Shown: positions 30,048 to 38,511 of the stretch, piece by piece
How the letters are laid out: each line of letters opens with the position of its first letter
Position numbering within the stretch: the first letter of the stretch is position 1
Assembly (NCBI RefSeq): GCF_012952065.1
Contig: NZ_JABCJJ010000002.1
Location: 62,001-126,000 of the forward strand
Source: Cellulomonas fimi
GTDB taxonomy: Bacteria > Actinomycetota > Actinomycetes > Actinomycetales > Cellulomonadaceae
Reading direction: 5' to 3'
DNA length: 64,000 nucleotides
Translations under genes and position numbers: made by a program
Notes under the pieces: generated by a model
Told to the model about the DNA's origin: nothing
Databases searched by the model: none
The model's input: only the letters and a program-made list of their open reading frames with translations

Positions 30048-31208
30048 TCAGCGGCCCACCGGGGAGAGGCCGAGCGGCCTGCCGGCGAGCCCGCGGGAGC
30101 GCGTCGCCAGGCCGCGGGCGACGCCGCGCAGCGCGACGGCGGCCGGCGAGTCCGGCGCGGAGAGCACGACCGGCTCGCCCGCGTCCCCGGCCTCGCGCAG
30201 CGACACGTCGAGCGGCACCTGCGCGAGCAGCGGCACGGTGCTCCCGGTGAGCCGCGAGAGGTTCGCCGCGACGGTCGCGCCGCCGCCCGAACCGAACACC
30301 TCGAGCCGCGACCCGTCGGGCTGCTCGAGCCACGACATGTTCTCGACGACGCCGACGACGTGCTGCCGCGTCTGCAGCGCGACCGACCCGGCCCGCTCGG
30401 CGACCTCGGCGGCGGCCACCTGCGGCGTCGTCACGACGACGATCTCCGACGACGGGAGCAGCTGGGCGACCGAGATCGCGATGTCTCCCGTCCCCGGCGG
30501 CAGGTCGAGGAGCAGCACGTCGAGGTCGCCCCAGAACACGTCCGCGAGGAACTGCTGGAGCGCGCGGTGCAGCATCGGCCCGCGCCACACCACCGGCTGC
30601 CCGGCCGGCACGAACATGCCGATCGAGATCACCTTGATGTCGTGCGCCACCGGGGGAAGCAGCATGTCGTCGACCCGGGTCGGCGGCAGCGTGACGCCCA
30701 GCATGCGCGGGATCGAGAAGCCGTAGACGTCGGCGTCGAGCACCCCGACGCGGAGCCCGTCCGCCGCCATGGCAGCGGCGAGGTTGGCCGTGACCGACGA
30801 CTTGCCGACACCGCCCTTGCCCGACGCGATCGCGTAGACCCGGGTCAGCGACTCCGGCTTCGAGAACGGGATCACCGGCTCGGCCACGCCGCCGCGCAGC
30901 ATCGACCGCAGCTCGGCCCGCTGCTCGGCGCTCATCACGCCCATCGCGACCTGGACGGCGTCGACCCCGTCGAGCGGGGCGACCGCGGCCGTCACGTCCC
31001 GGGTGAGCGTGTCCTTGAGCGGGCAGCCCGCGGTCGTGAGGTCGAGGCCGACCGTGACCAGGGTGCCGCCCGCGCCGTCGGACCCGACGTCGACCGAGCG
31101 CACCATGCCGAGCTCGGTGATGGGTCGCCGGATCTCGGGGTCCTGGACGGAGCCGAGCGCGGTGCGGACGGCGGCGGTCAGGGCGGCGTGGTCGACGACG
31201 GGGGGCAT
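30048..31208 (-). CDS. mrp: Mrp/ApbC-family P-loop ATPase (iron-sulfur cluster carrier type)
   Basis: The 386-residue protein has an N-terminal MIP18/DUF59-like domain (about 5-90, VQDPEIRRPITELGMVRSVDV) and a Mrp/NBP35 ATPase domain with the deviant Walker A ASGKGGVGKSSV and VLLLDLPPGTGD. The family handles Fe-S clusters. The CxxC that E. coli ApbC has after ENMS is absent here: the segment reads ENMSWLEQPDGSRLEV, and the only cysteine is in GCPLKD. ATG 31208 is preceded by TACCAT (31221-31216) seven bases upstream, consistent with a leaderless message; an ATG at 31217 would add three residues. It lies next to DUF1003 and MgtE-N/CBS genes, a common actinobacterial grouping. Confidence 0.93.
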   Translation of the reverse strand: MPPVVDHAALTAAVRTALGSVQDPEIRRPITELGMVRSVDVGSDGAGGTLVTVGLDLTTAGCPLKDTLTRDVTAAVAPLDGVDAVQVAMGVMSAEQRAELRSMLRGGVAEPVIPFSKPESLTRVYAIASGKGGVGKSSVTANLAAAMAADGLRVGVLDADVYGFSIPRMLGVTLPPTRVDDMLLPPVAHDIKVISIGMFVPAGQPVVWRGPMLHRALQQFLADVFWGDLDVLLLDLPPGTGDIAISVAQLLPSSEIVVVTTPQVAAAEVAERAGSVALQTRQHVVGVVENMSWLEQPDGSRLEVFGSGGGATVAANLSRLTGSTVPLLAQVPLDVSLREAGDAGEPVVLSAPDSPAAVALRGVARGLATRSRGLAGRPLGLSPVGR

Positions 31209-31282
31209 GGCGCCCATGGTAGTTCGCGACCCCGGCGCCCCGGGCGCCCCTGATCCGCGGCCGGCCCCGGGCGGGCCGTCGG

Positions 31283-31882
31283 TCAGGACCCGGTGCTGCG
31301 CCGCCCCCGGGACCTGACCGGCGCCGGTGTCGGCTCGCCGCCGTCCCTGCGCGCGCGCTCGTCGCGGCGGTCACGTGCCTCGCGGCGCGCGCCGTCGTCG
31401 TCGTCCGTCGCGTCCGGGTCCGGCGTCAGCTCCTCGAGCAGGTTCCGCAGCTCGCCCCGCACGAAGTCGCGGGTCGCGACCTCACCGAGGGCGATCCGCA
31501 GCGCGGCCATCTCGCGCGCGAGGAACTCGGTGTCGGCGAGGTTCCGCTCGGCCCGCTGCCGGTCCTGCTCGAGCGAGACGCGGTCCCGGTCGTCCTGCCG
31601 GTTCTGGGCGAGCAGGATGAGCGGCGCGGCGTAGGAGGCCTGCACCGAGAAGAAGAGGTTGAGCAGGATGAACGGGTAGGGGTCCCACTTGAGCCCCCAC
31701 AGCCCGACCACGTTGATCGTCACCCACACGATGACGAACAGCGTCATGTACACGAGGAACGTGCCGGTCCCCATGAACCGCGCGAAGGCCTCGGCGACCC
31801 GGCCGACGGCGTCGGGGTCGCGCTTGAACCTCGGCACCCACCCGCGCCGCGTCTCCTTGGGGGTGTCGAGGCGCTCAGCCAC
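31283..31882 (-). CDS. DUF1003 membrane protein
   Basis: The 199-residue product has two transmembrane helices (about 41-61 and 71-91). Between and after them are the family features KWDPYPFILLNLFFSVQASY and LLAQNRQDDRDR. A long charged C-terminal region (about 95-199) is predicted to be helical and then disordered, rich in Asp, Glu and Arg. The function of DUF1003 is unknown. The GTG at 31882 overlaps the end of the upstream MgtE-N/CBS gene by eight bases, so the two are probably translated together. It is followed by mrp 74 bp later. Confidence 0.88.
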   Translation of the reverse strand: MAERLDTPKETRRGWVPRFKRDPDAVGRVAEAFARFMGTGTFLVYMTLFVIVWVTINVVGLWGLKWDPYPFILLNLFFSVQASYAAPLILLAQNRQDDRDRVSLEQDRQRAERNLADTEFLAREMAALRIALGEVATRDFVRGELRNLLEELTPDPDATDDDDGARREARDRRDERARRDGGEPTPAPVRSRGRRSTGS

Positions 31883-33233
31883 CGCGCCCCCCCGGCTTCG
31901 TCACGGTGCTCGTGCCGGTCACGGTGCTCGGCCTGGTCACGGCGCTCGTGCCGGTCACCGCGGCCTGCACGACGCCGGCGTCCACCTCGTCGTCCGTCTC
32001 GCGCCAGTCCTGGGGAAGCAGGTGGTCGAGCACGTCGTCGACGCTGACCGCGCCCAGCAGCCGCTTTTCCGCGTCGACCACCGGCAGCGCCAGCAGGTTG
32101 TAGGTCGCGAGCAGCCGCGTCACCTGCAGCAGCGGCGCGTCCGCGGTCACCGCGTCGATGTCGGAGTCGACCAGCGAGCCGATCGACTCGTGCGGGGGCT
32201 CGCGCAGCATGTGCTGCAGGTGCACGACGCCGAGGAAGCGTCCCGTCGGCGTCTCCGCCGGCGGGCGGGTGACGAACACCATCGACGCGAGCGCGGGCGT
32301 GAGGTCCTTGCGGCGGACGTGCGCGAGCGCGGCGGCGATCGAGGTCTCGGGGGGCAGCACGACCGGCTCCGTCGTCATGAGCCCGCCCGCCGTGTTCTCC
32401 TCGTACGCGAGCAGGCGGCGGACGTCGCGCGCCTCCTCGGGCTGCATGAGCTCGAGGAGCTCGGTCTGCTCGGCCTGCGGCAGCTCGCCGAGGAGGTCGG
32501 CGGCGTCGTCGGGCTGCATCGCCTCGAGGACGTCGGCGGCGCGACCCCGCTCGAGCCCGGAGAGGATCGCGACCTGGTCGTCCTCGGGGAGCTCCTCGAG
32601 GACGTCGGCGAGCCGCTCGTCGTCGAGCGCGCTGGCCACCTCGAGCCGCCGGGTGCTGCCGAGGTCGTGCAGCATGTCGGCGAGGTCGGCCGGCTTGAGG
32701 TCGTCGTACGTCGCGAGCAGCAGGGCGGCGCTCTGGGTGGCGGCGCCCCGCTCGAGCCCGGTGACCGCCCCGACGTCGACCACGAGCGTCTCGCCTCGGC
32801 GGCGCAGCAGGCCCCCCTTGCCGGTCACGTGCCGCCGGACGAAGAGCTGGGTGACGAGCCAGTCGCCCGAGCGCTGCTTCTCCATCGCCAGGTCCTCGAT
32901 CGAGGCGCTGCCCGAGCCGTCCACGAACTCCACGGTCCGGTCGAGCAGCTCGCTCACGGCGAGCGTCTCGGTCGCGCGCTGCTCGAACCGGCGCATGTTG
33001 AGCAGGCCCGTCGAGATGACCTGGCCGGCGTCGACGCTCGTCACGCGGGTGAGCGGCAGGAAGACGCGCCGGCGCCCGGGCACCTCCACCACGAGGCCCA
33101 CCGCCCGGGGGGGCTGCTTGGGCCGGAAGAGCACGACGACGTCGCGCACCCGCCCGACCTGGTCACCGAGGGGGTCGAAGACGGTCGTCCCGGCGAGGCG
33201 CGCGACGAACACCCGGGTCCCTGCGCTGCTCAC
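31875..33233 (-). CDS. PRC-barrel / MgtE N-terminal / CBS-domain protein lacking the transporter domain
   Basis: The 452-residue protein has a PRC-barrel-like N-terminus (about 8-70), a second beta-rich segment, an MgtE intracellular N domain (about 170-285, repeated ELPEDDQVAILSGLE-type helices) and two CBS domains (about 290-345 and 350-410). The five-helix membrane channel that should follow in true MgtE magnesium channels is missing. The protein instead ends in a Thr/Val/Ser-rich tail with short repeats encoded by CGGTCACGGTGCTCG-like DNA. It may sense magnesium or nucleotides and act on a partner. It overlaps the DUF1003 gene. Start is the GTG at 33233. Confidence 0.85.
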   Translation of the reverse strand: MSSAGTRVFVARLAGTTVFDPLGDQVGRVRDVVVLFRPKQPPRAVGLVVEVPGRRRVFLPLTRVTSVDAGQVISTGLLNMRRFEQRATETLAVSELLDRTVEFVDGSGSASIEDLAMEKQRSGDWLVTQLFVRRHVTGKGGLLRRRGETLVVDVGAVTGLERGAATQSAALLLATYDDLKPADLADMLHDLGSTRRLEVASALDDERLADVLEELPEDDQVAILSGLERGRAADVLEAMQPDDAADLLGELPQAEQTELLELMQPEEARDVRRLLAYEENTAGGLMTTEPVVLPPETSIAAALAHVRRKDLTPALASMVFVTRPPAETPTGRFLGVVHLQHMLREPPHESIGSLVDSDIDAVTADAPLLQVTRLLATYNLLALPVVDAEKRLLGAVSVDDVLDHLLPQDWRETDDEVDAGVVQAAVTGTSAVTRPSTVTGTSTVTKPGGRGG

Positions 33234-33339
33234 GCGGCCAGCCTAGTGCCCGTGCCCCGGGCGCAGCCGGACCCGCCCGGCACGACCGGCGGGCTCCGAA
33301 AGCCTGGCGGAGGCCTCCCGGGTGGGGGAGGATCAGCCC

Positions 33340-34107
33340 ATGTCGTTCACCCGAGGGGCCCGCGTCCCGGCCACACCCACGTTGCCCAAGGGCGAGACGG
33401 TCGCGACCTACAACGCCTACCTGGACGCCCAGCGCGCGGTCGACCACCTGGCCGACAAGCAGTTCCCGGTCCAGCTCGTCACGATCGTCGGCACGGACCT
33501 GCGCATGGTCGAGCGGGTCACCGGCCGGCTGTCCTACCCCCGCGTCGCGGTCGCGGGCCTCGCGTCCGGCGCCTGGTTCGGCCTGTTCGTCGGCCTGCTC
33601 CTGCTGATGTTCTCGACCGGTGGTGCCTCCTTCCCGCTGATCGCCGCGATCCTCATCGGCGCGGCGTTCGGGATGCTGTTCTCGGTGATCACGTACTCGT
33701 TCACGGGGGGCAAGCGCGACTTCACGTCGGCGAGCCAGATCGTGGCCGGGGCGTACTCGGTGCTGTGCGCGCCCGAGCAGGCCCACAAGGCGCGCGCGCT
33801 GCTCCAGGAGATCGGCGGGACGGTCTCGGGGTGGCCGGGCTCGGCCCCGACGCCGGTGCCGAGCCCCACCGCGCCGTCCGACCCCACCGCCGCCTACCCG
33901 GTGCAGCCGCCGGCCGGCCCGGTCCCGCCGACCGCGTCCCCGACGACGCCCCCCGTGCACCCGACGACGCCGCCGCAGCCGGGCCAGCCGAACCCGCCGG
34001 CGAACCAGCCGACGCCGACGAACCAGCCGACGCCGACGAACCAGCCGACGCCGACGAACCAGCCGACCGAGCCGCCGACGCAACCCCCGGCGTCGTCGCA
34101 GTCCTGA
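33340..34107 (+). CDS. YflT-like general stress protein with two membrane helices and Pro/Thr-rich tail
   Basis: The 255-residue protein has a cytosolic N-terminal YflT/general-stress-17M-like domain (about 10-75, VATYNAYLDAQRAVDHLADKQFPV). Two adjacent hydrophobic helices follow (about 78-97 and 100-122, SGAWFGLFVGLLLLMF). The last about 85 residues are low-complexity Pro/Thr/Gln, including three NQPTPT repeats. The function is unknown; the family is linked to stress responses in Bacillus. A GGGGGAGG site ends eight bases before ATG 33340, better placed than the GTG at 33322. It is the last core gene before the accessory island at 34198. Confidence 0.8.
   Translation: MSFTRGARVPATPTLPKGETVATYNAYLDAQRAVDHLADKQFPVQLVTIVGTDLRMVERVTGRLSYPRVAVAGLASGAWFGLFVGLLLLMFSTGGASFPLIAAILIGAAFGMLFSVITYSFTGGKRDFTSASQIVAGAYSVLCAPEQAHKARALLQEIGGTVSGWPGSAPTPVPSPTAPSDPTAAYPVQPPAGPVPPTASPTTPPVHPTTPPQPGQPNPPANQPTPTNQPTPTNQPTPTNQPTEPPTQPPASSQS
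34003..34068 (+). repeat. 18-bp coding tandem repeat (NQPTPT)
   Basis: The unit AACCAGCCGACGCCGACG occurs three times exactly at 34003, 34021 and 34039, followed by a 12-base partial copy. It encodes NQPTPT in the disordered tail of the stress-type membrane protein. Copy number could vary between strains. Confidence 0.85.
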
Positions 34108-34197
34108 CCCCGCCGCAGTCCTCGCGGGAGGCGACCTTCGCCGGGAACGTCGGAGGCCCGCGCTAGGGTCGGGCCACCGACGACAGGAGGTCCGGGC

Positions 34198-37100
34198 GTG
34201 TCGAGCACGCGTGCAACTGGCTGGCTCGACGACGCGGTCGCCCAGTTCGGCGCCACCTGCAAGGACAAGCTCGCCGGCCCGGGCGACCGTGAGGCGACGA
34301 TCCGTTCCCCGCTCGAGGCGCTGCTCGGCGCCGCGGGCGACGCGCTCGGGGTCCCCGCCGTCTTCCACGACGAGGTCCGGGACACGGTCCGCCAGGTGCG
34401 CCCCGACTACGGCGTGAGCGTGAAGGGCGCGATCACGGGCTACGTCGAGGTCAAGGCGCCGGGCAAGGGCATCGACCCGGCGACCTTCACCGGGCACGAC
34501 CGCACCCAGTGGCAGCGCCAGCGCGACCTTCCGAACCTGCTGTACACCAACGGCACGGACTGGCGCCTGTACCGCGACGGCAGCCCGGTCGGGACCCCGG
34601 TGCGCTTCGATGGCGACCTCGGTTCGGCGGGCGCCGCGCTGACCGCCCCGGCCGAGTTCGAGACGATCCTCACGAACTTCCTGCGGTGGGAGCCGGCGCC
34701 GATCACGTCGGTCGGTGCGCTGGTCCGCGCGATCGCCCCGCTGACCCGGCTCCTGCGCGGCGAGGTGCTGGACCAGCTCGCCGTCGAGCAGCGCGCCGTG
34801 GCTGCCGGCGGCGACGAGTGGGACCAGCCCTTCACCGGCCTCGCGCGGGACTGGCGCGCGCTCCTCTTCCCGCAGGCCGACGACGCGACGTTCGCCGACG
34901 GCTACGCGCAGGCGGTGACGTTCGCCCTGCTGCTGGCCCGCACGGAGGGCATCGACCTGACCGACGCCGCGCTGCACGAGGTGGGCGCGCGCCTCGGGAA
35001 CGAGCACTCCCTCATGGGCAAGGCCCTCCAGCTCCTGACCGACGACGTCGCGCGCGACTTCAAGGTCACCCTCGACCTGCTGGTACGCGTGGTCGGAGCG
35101 GTCGACTGGCCGCGGGTCCGCAAGGGCAAGCGCGACACGTACCTGCACCTGTACGAGGACTTCCTCGAGCAGTACGACAACGACCTGCGCAAGCAGTCCG
35201 GCTCGTACTACACCCCGCGCGAGGTCGTCGAGCACATGGTGCGCCTGACCGAGGAGGCGTTGGTCACGCGGCTGGGAAAGGCCGACGGCTTCCGCGACCC
35301 CGACGTGCTCACGGTCGACCCCGCGATGGGCACCGGCACCTACCTGCACACCATCCTCGAGCGCGTGGCCGACGACGTCGCGGCGAGCGACGGTCCCGGG
35401 GCGGTGGCCGGGGTGCTGGGTCAGGTCGCCGAACGCCTGGTCGGCTTCGAGCTGCAGATGGGGCCCTACGCGGTGGCCGAGCTGCGGACGACCGACCTGC
35501 TCGCGACGCACGGCGCGAGCGCGCCGCCCGGCGGCATGCACCTGTACGTCACCGACACCCTCGACGACCCGCACGCGGCCGAGAGCCAGATCGGCTCCGG
35601 CCTGCACCTGATCGCGCAGTCCCGCAAGAAGGCCAACGAGGTCAAGGCCAAGGCGGATGTCACCGTGGTGATCGGGAACCCGCCGTACAAGGAGCTCGCC
35701 GTGGGCGACGGCGGCTGGGTCGAGTCAGGCAGCAAGGCGCATGGCAAGACGGCGCGAGCGATCCTCGAGGACTTCTACGAACCGGGTGCCGGCCGCTTCA
35801 AGGCGAAGCTCAAGAACCTGTACGTCTACTTCTGGAGATGGGCCACCTGGAAGGTGTGGGAGTCCACGCCGTCGGACGCCGACGGCGACGCCGGGGTTGT
35901 GTGCTTCATCTCCACGTCCGGTTACCTCACTGGCCCCGGGTTCACCGGCATGCGGCGGTACCTACGCGAGCACGCAAGTGAAGGCTGGATCATCGACCTC
36001 ACGCCTGAGGGCCAAACCCCCGACGTGCCGACCCGAATCTTCCCCGGCGTACGGCAGCCCTTGGCGATCGGCTTGTTCATCCGCCGCCAGGACACCGACC
36101 TGACCCTGCCGGCAGCGATCCGCTACCGGTCGCTCACCGGACGCCAGGCGGACAAGTTCGCCGCCCTGGGTGAGGTCTCCCTCGACGGCGACGGCTGGCT
36201 CGACGCACGCACGGACTGGACCGCGCCGCTCACGCCATCGGCGACCAGCGGTTGGGATGAGCATCCTGCCGTCTCGGACCTGTTTCCGTGGTACTCACCA
36301 GGCGTGTTCCCGACCCGCGGCTGGGTCTACGGGCCGAGCGCCTCCGTCCTCGTCGACCGGTGGGTTCGACTGCTCACCGAACTTGACGCCACTCGCCGGT
36401 CGGCGTTGTTCAAGGAAGGCCGGGACGCCAACCTCTCCAAGGGGCGCGCCCCTCTGGCGGGCGCCGACACACATCGGACCACGACACTCCCGCTCGCGGA
36501 CGACCGGACGACTCCCGCGAAGCCCATCCGTGTGGGGTATCGGTCTTTCGACCGGCAGTGGGTCCTTCCCGACCCCCGTGTCATGGACATGCCCCGACGC
36601 GACCTCTGGGAGGCCCGTGTACCCGGCCAGGTGTTTGTCTCGGAACTGCACACCGAGACGATCGCTCGTGGCCCGGGACTCACCTTCACGGCGCTCATAC
36701 CCGATTTCCACGCATTCAAGGGCTCGGGCGGCGGCCGCACCCTCCCCTTCCTGCACCCGGACGGCACGCCCAACCTCGCGCCAGGCCTCGTCGCGGCGCT
36801 TGCCGCAGCGCTCGAACACCCCGTCACCGCAGCCGACGTGCTCACGTACGTGGCGGGCGTCGTCGGACATCCGGCCTTCACCCGGACCTTCGCCGACGAG
36901 CTGACCACCCCCGGCATCCGGGTACCCCTCACGACCGATCCCGGCCTCTGGTCGGAGGCGGTCGCCCTCGGGGAGCAGGTGCTCTGGCTGCACACCTACG
37001 GGGAGCGGTTCGCCGGCCCGGACCGCCCGGCCGGGTCGGTCCGCTTCGCGCGCGGGGACGCGCGCCAGCCGCTGTCTCGGACCGCGATCACCGGGCTGCC

Positions 37101-37530
37101 CGCGACGATGACCTACGACCTTGCGCGCGGGGTCGTCGTCGTCGGAACCGGCGAGCTCGGGCCGGTCGTGCCCGAGGTGTGGGACTACGCCGTCGGCGGC
37201 AAGAACGTGCTGAAGTCGTGGTTCAACTACCGCAAGGCCGAGCCGGGCGGCAAGAAGACGTCGCCGCTCGACCACGTGCACGTGGACGCGTGGGACCCGG
37301 ACTGGACGACCGAGCTGATCGACCTGCTCACGGTGCTGACCCGCCTGGTCGGCCTCGAACCGGCGCAGGCCGACCTGCTGGAGCGGGTCGTCGCCGGTCC
37401 GGTGCACACCCTCGACGGCCTCCGCGCGGCAGGCGTCCGCTGGCCGACGACCGCCGCCGACCGTCGCCCGCACCGGGGTCTCGGCACGCAGGACCCGGCA
37501 GGCAACCAGCAGGCCGCGCTCGACCTCTGA
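34198..37530 (+). CDS. Single-chain restriction-modification enzyme (Type IIG/ISP-like): nuclease + N6-adenine methyltransferase + specificity domain
   Basis: The 1110-residue protein has an N-terminal PD-(D/E)XK-type nuclease (PD at 69-70, then E84-V-K86 in GYVEVKAPG) and a helical linker. The amino-methyltransferase core has SAM motif I (D374-PAMGTGT) and catalytic motif IV N494-PPY. A long C-terminal part resembles the ISP-type specificity domain. One polypeptide could thus cleave and methylate foreign DNA. AGGAGG lies seven bases before the GTG at 34198. Codon bias is uneven: codons for 34921-35040 all end in G/C (40 of 40), those for 36361-36480 only 31 of 40, and those for 37081-37200 38 of 40. 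The last 516 bp recur at 38512-39027. Motor motifs of Type ISP enzymes were not clearly found. Confidence 0.85.
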   Translation: MSSTRATGWLDDAVAQFGATCKDKLAGPGDREATIRSPLEALLGAAGDALGVPAVFHDEVRDTVRQVRPDYGVSVKGAITGYVEVKAPGKGIDPATFTGHDRTQWQRQRDLPNLLYTNGTDWRLYRDGSPVGTPVRFDGDLGSAGAALTAPAEFETILTNFLRWEPAPITSVGALVRAIAPLTRLLRGEVLDQLAVEQRAVAAGGDEWDQPFTGLARDWRALLFPQADDATFADGYAQAVTFALLLARTEGIDLTDAALHEVGARLGNEHSLMGKALQLLTDDVARDFKVTLDLLVRVVGAVDWPRVRKGKRDTYLHLYEDFLEQYDNDLRKQSGSYYTPREVVEHMVRLTEEALVTRLGKADGFRDPDVLTVDPAMGTGTYLHTILERVADDVAASDGPGAVAGVLGQVAERLVGFELQMGPYAVAELRTTDLLATHGASAPPGGMHLYVTDTLDDPHAAESQIGSGLHLIAQSRKKANEVKAKADVTVVIGNPPYKELAVGDGGWVESGSKAHGKTARAILEDFYEPGAGRFKAKLKNLYVYFWRWATWKVWESTPSDADGDAGVVCFISTSGYLTGPGFTGMRRYLREHASEGWIIDLTPEGQTPDVPTRIFPGVRQPLAIGLFIRRQDTDLTLPAAIRYRSLTGRQADKFAALGEVSLDGDGWLDARTDWTAPLTPSATSGWDEHPAVSDLFPWYSPGVFPTRGWVYGPSASVLVDRWVRLLTELDATRRSALFKEGRDANLSKGRAPLAGADTHRTTTLPLADDRTTPAKPIRVGYRSFDRQWVLPDPRVMDMPRRDLWEARVPGQVFVSELHTETIARGPGLTFTALIPDFHAFKGSGGGRTLPFLHPDGTPNLAPGLVAALAAALEHPVTAADVLTYVAGVVGHPAFTRTFADELTTPGIRVPLTTDPGLWSEAVALGEQVLWLHTYGERFAGPDRPAGSVRFARGDARQPLSRTAITGLPATMTYDLARGVVVVGTGELGPVVPEVWDYAVGGKNVLKSWFNYRKAEPGGKKTSPLDHVHVDAWDPDWTTELIDLLTVLTRLVGLEPAQADLLERVVAGPVHTLDGLRAAGVRWPTTAADRRPHRGLGTQDPAGNQQAALDL
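37015..37530 (+). repeat. Direct repeat copy A: 3' end of the R-M gene
   Basis: This segment is repeated at 38512-39027 in the same orientation with no insertions or deletions (constant offset 1497). The copies differ at scattered silent and seven coding positions. Similarity stops exactly at the TGA stop codon on the right and abruptly at 37015 on the left. Confidence 0.95.
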
Positions 37531-37540
37531 GCATCGGGAG

Positions 37541-37732
37541 ATGCAACCGTCCTGCGCGACCATCACCCTCGACCACCAGTCGCGCGCCGACCGGCTCGGT
37601 GCGGACGCCGAGCGGCGACCCGGAGAACCGTGGACGGCCGACGATGTCGAGCTGATCGCCGAAGGCGATGGCTGGAGAGGCATGACTCGACGCCGGATCA
37701 GCTCGCCTGGTACTCATCCAGTGCCCCGGTAA
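37541..37732 (+). pseudogene. Possible remnant of a small gene after the R-M gene
   Basis: A 63-codon frame opens with ATG 10 bp after the R-M stop. Residues 22-47 (RRPGEPWTADDVELIAEGDG) look like the start of a Myb/SANT-like DNA-binding segment, but the frame then runs into Arg-rich sequence and ends inside the oppositely oriented next gene. It may be the 5' relic of a gene cut by rearrangement, or chance. The stretch 37531-37697 holds nothing else I can see. Confidence 0.3.
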
Positions 37733-38207
37733 GGCTTGCCCGGTCGAGATACATCGTCGTCGACAGAATGAGCGACCGCTGTCGGACCTCACGGTAAGAA
37801 CCGATGACGGGGAGGAGAATGATCCGGCGAAGGCCTCGCCGCTCGGCGGTGCGCAGCGCTTCGGCGTTCCTGCGCTCGGGAGAGAGGCCGAAGTTCCGCT
37901 GCGCATCCGTCACGGGTCGTCGAGCCACCGCCTTCCAGTGCCGCAGCGCGTCGAGGTCGATGCCTGCCGTCCCGTGCTGGAGCCCCCAGAAGTTGGCCCC
38001 CTCTGAGGTATGAGACGCCCCCTCGTCGCTCGTTGCCTGATCCCACATGCGCTCCCACACACTCTCGATACCAAGCCATGCCGGGCGTTGGGACGCTCCC
38101 GGATCCGGGGCAGGATCACAGGGAGGAAGGTCTCGTCGGGCGTCCAGTCCCCAGGCGCTCCTGAGGAAGAGGAGTTCGAGGAGGTCATTCGGGACGTCGA
38201 TGTTCAC
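37698..38207 (-). CDS. Unknown protein in the R-M island
   Basis: The 169-residue product is not recognised. It has no signal peptide or membrane helix. The N-terminus is Leu-rich (NDLLELLFLRSAWGLD), the middle is Trp/Gly/Asp-rich (ESVWERMWDQ, FWGLQHGTAG), and the C-terminal third is basic then hydrophobic (RRGLRRIILLPVIGSYREV). The GTG at 38207 has AAGGAG ten bases upstream. In roughly the first 73 codons about 22 end in A or T, far above the surrounding core genes, which suggests recent acquisition. It sits tail to tail with the R-M gene. An accessory or immunity role is only a guess. Confidence 0.55.
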   Translation of the reverse strand: MNIDVPNDLLELLFLRSAWGLDARRDLPPCDPAPDPGASQRPAWLGIESVWERMWDQATSDEGASHTSEGANFWGLQHGTAGIDLDALRHWKAVARRPVTDAQRNFGLSPERRNAEALRTAERRGLRRIILLPVIGSYREVRQRSLILSTTMYLDRASLTGALDEYQAS

Positions 38208-38246
38208 TGCGGACCTGCTCCTTCTGGTCGAAGCGGAGCCGGCAGT

Positions 38247-38281
38247 GCCCAGCGGCGGCCGCGGACGGTCCGCCGCTGGGC
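38247..38281 (-). terminator. 12-bp hairpin after the truncated minus-strand gene
   Basis: Bases 38247-38258 pair perfectly with 38270-38281 across an 11-base loop. The hairpin lies just beyond the stop codon (38290) of the truncated minus-strand fragment. It is probably that gene's original terminator, retained after its 5' part was lost. Confidence 0.55.
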
Positions 38282-38289
38282 CCATCGGC

Positions 38290-38511
38290 CTAGTAGATCG
38301 CCTCAGTGTCGATCGGTCCGAGCGAACTGCACACAAGCCCGTTTGCAAGCACGGCGTGGCCAGTGACCTTCACCGTGTGGAAACCACCGACGGCGACGTT
38401 CCCGTAGGCGTATCCCGACCACGCGGAGGCGAGTCGCAGAATGCCACCCCAGGTGTGGGTGCGGTGGTAATTGGGCCCGATCACGTTCGCGTACCAGTTG
38501 TACTGGACCGA
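38290..38511 (-). pseudogene. 3' fragment of an unknown gene, cut by the second copy of the R-M 3' end
   Basis: About 73 codons on the minus strand end in a stop at 38290. They read as a coherent C-terminus rich in Tyr, Trp, His and Gly (YNWYANVIGPNYHRTHTW, then SGYAYGNVAVGGFHTVKVTG). Upstream of 38511 the frame continues only into antisense sequence of the R-M repeat, so the 5' part of this gene is gone. Composition suggests a secreted beta-rich domain; I do not recognise the family. The junction at 38511/38512 is the left border of the repeat. Confidence 0.6.

Noticed and set aside
34003-34068. Short tandem repeats considered as a CRISPR array
   Set aside because: Units are directly adjacent without spacers and encode an in-frame NQPTPT tail.
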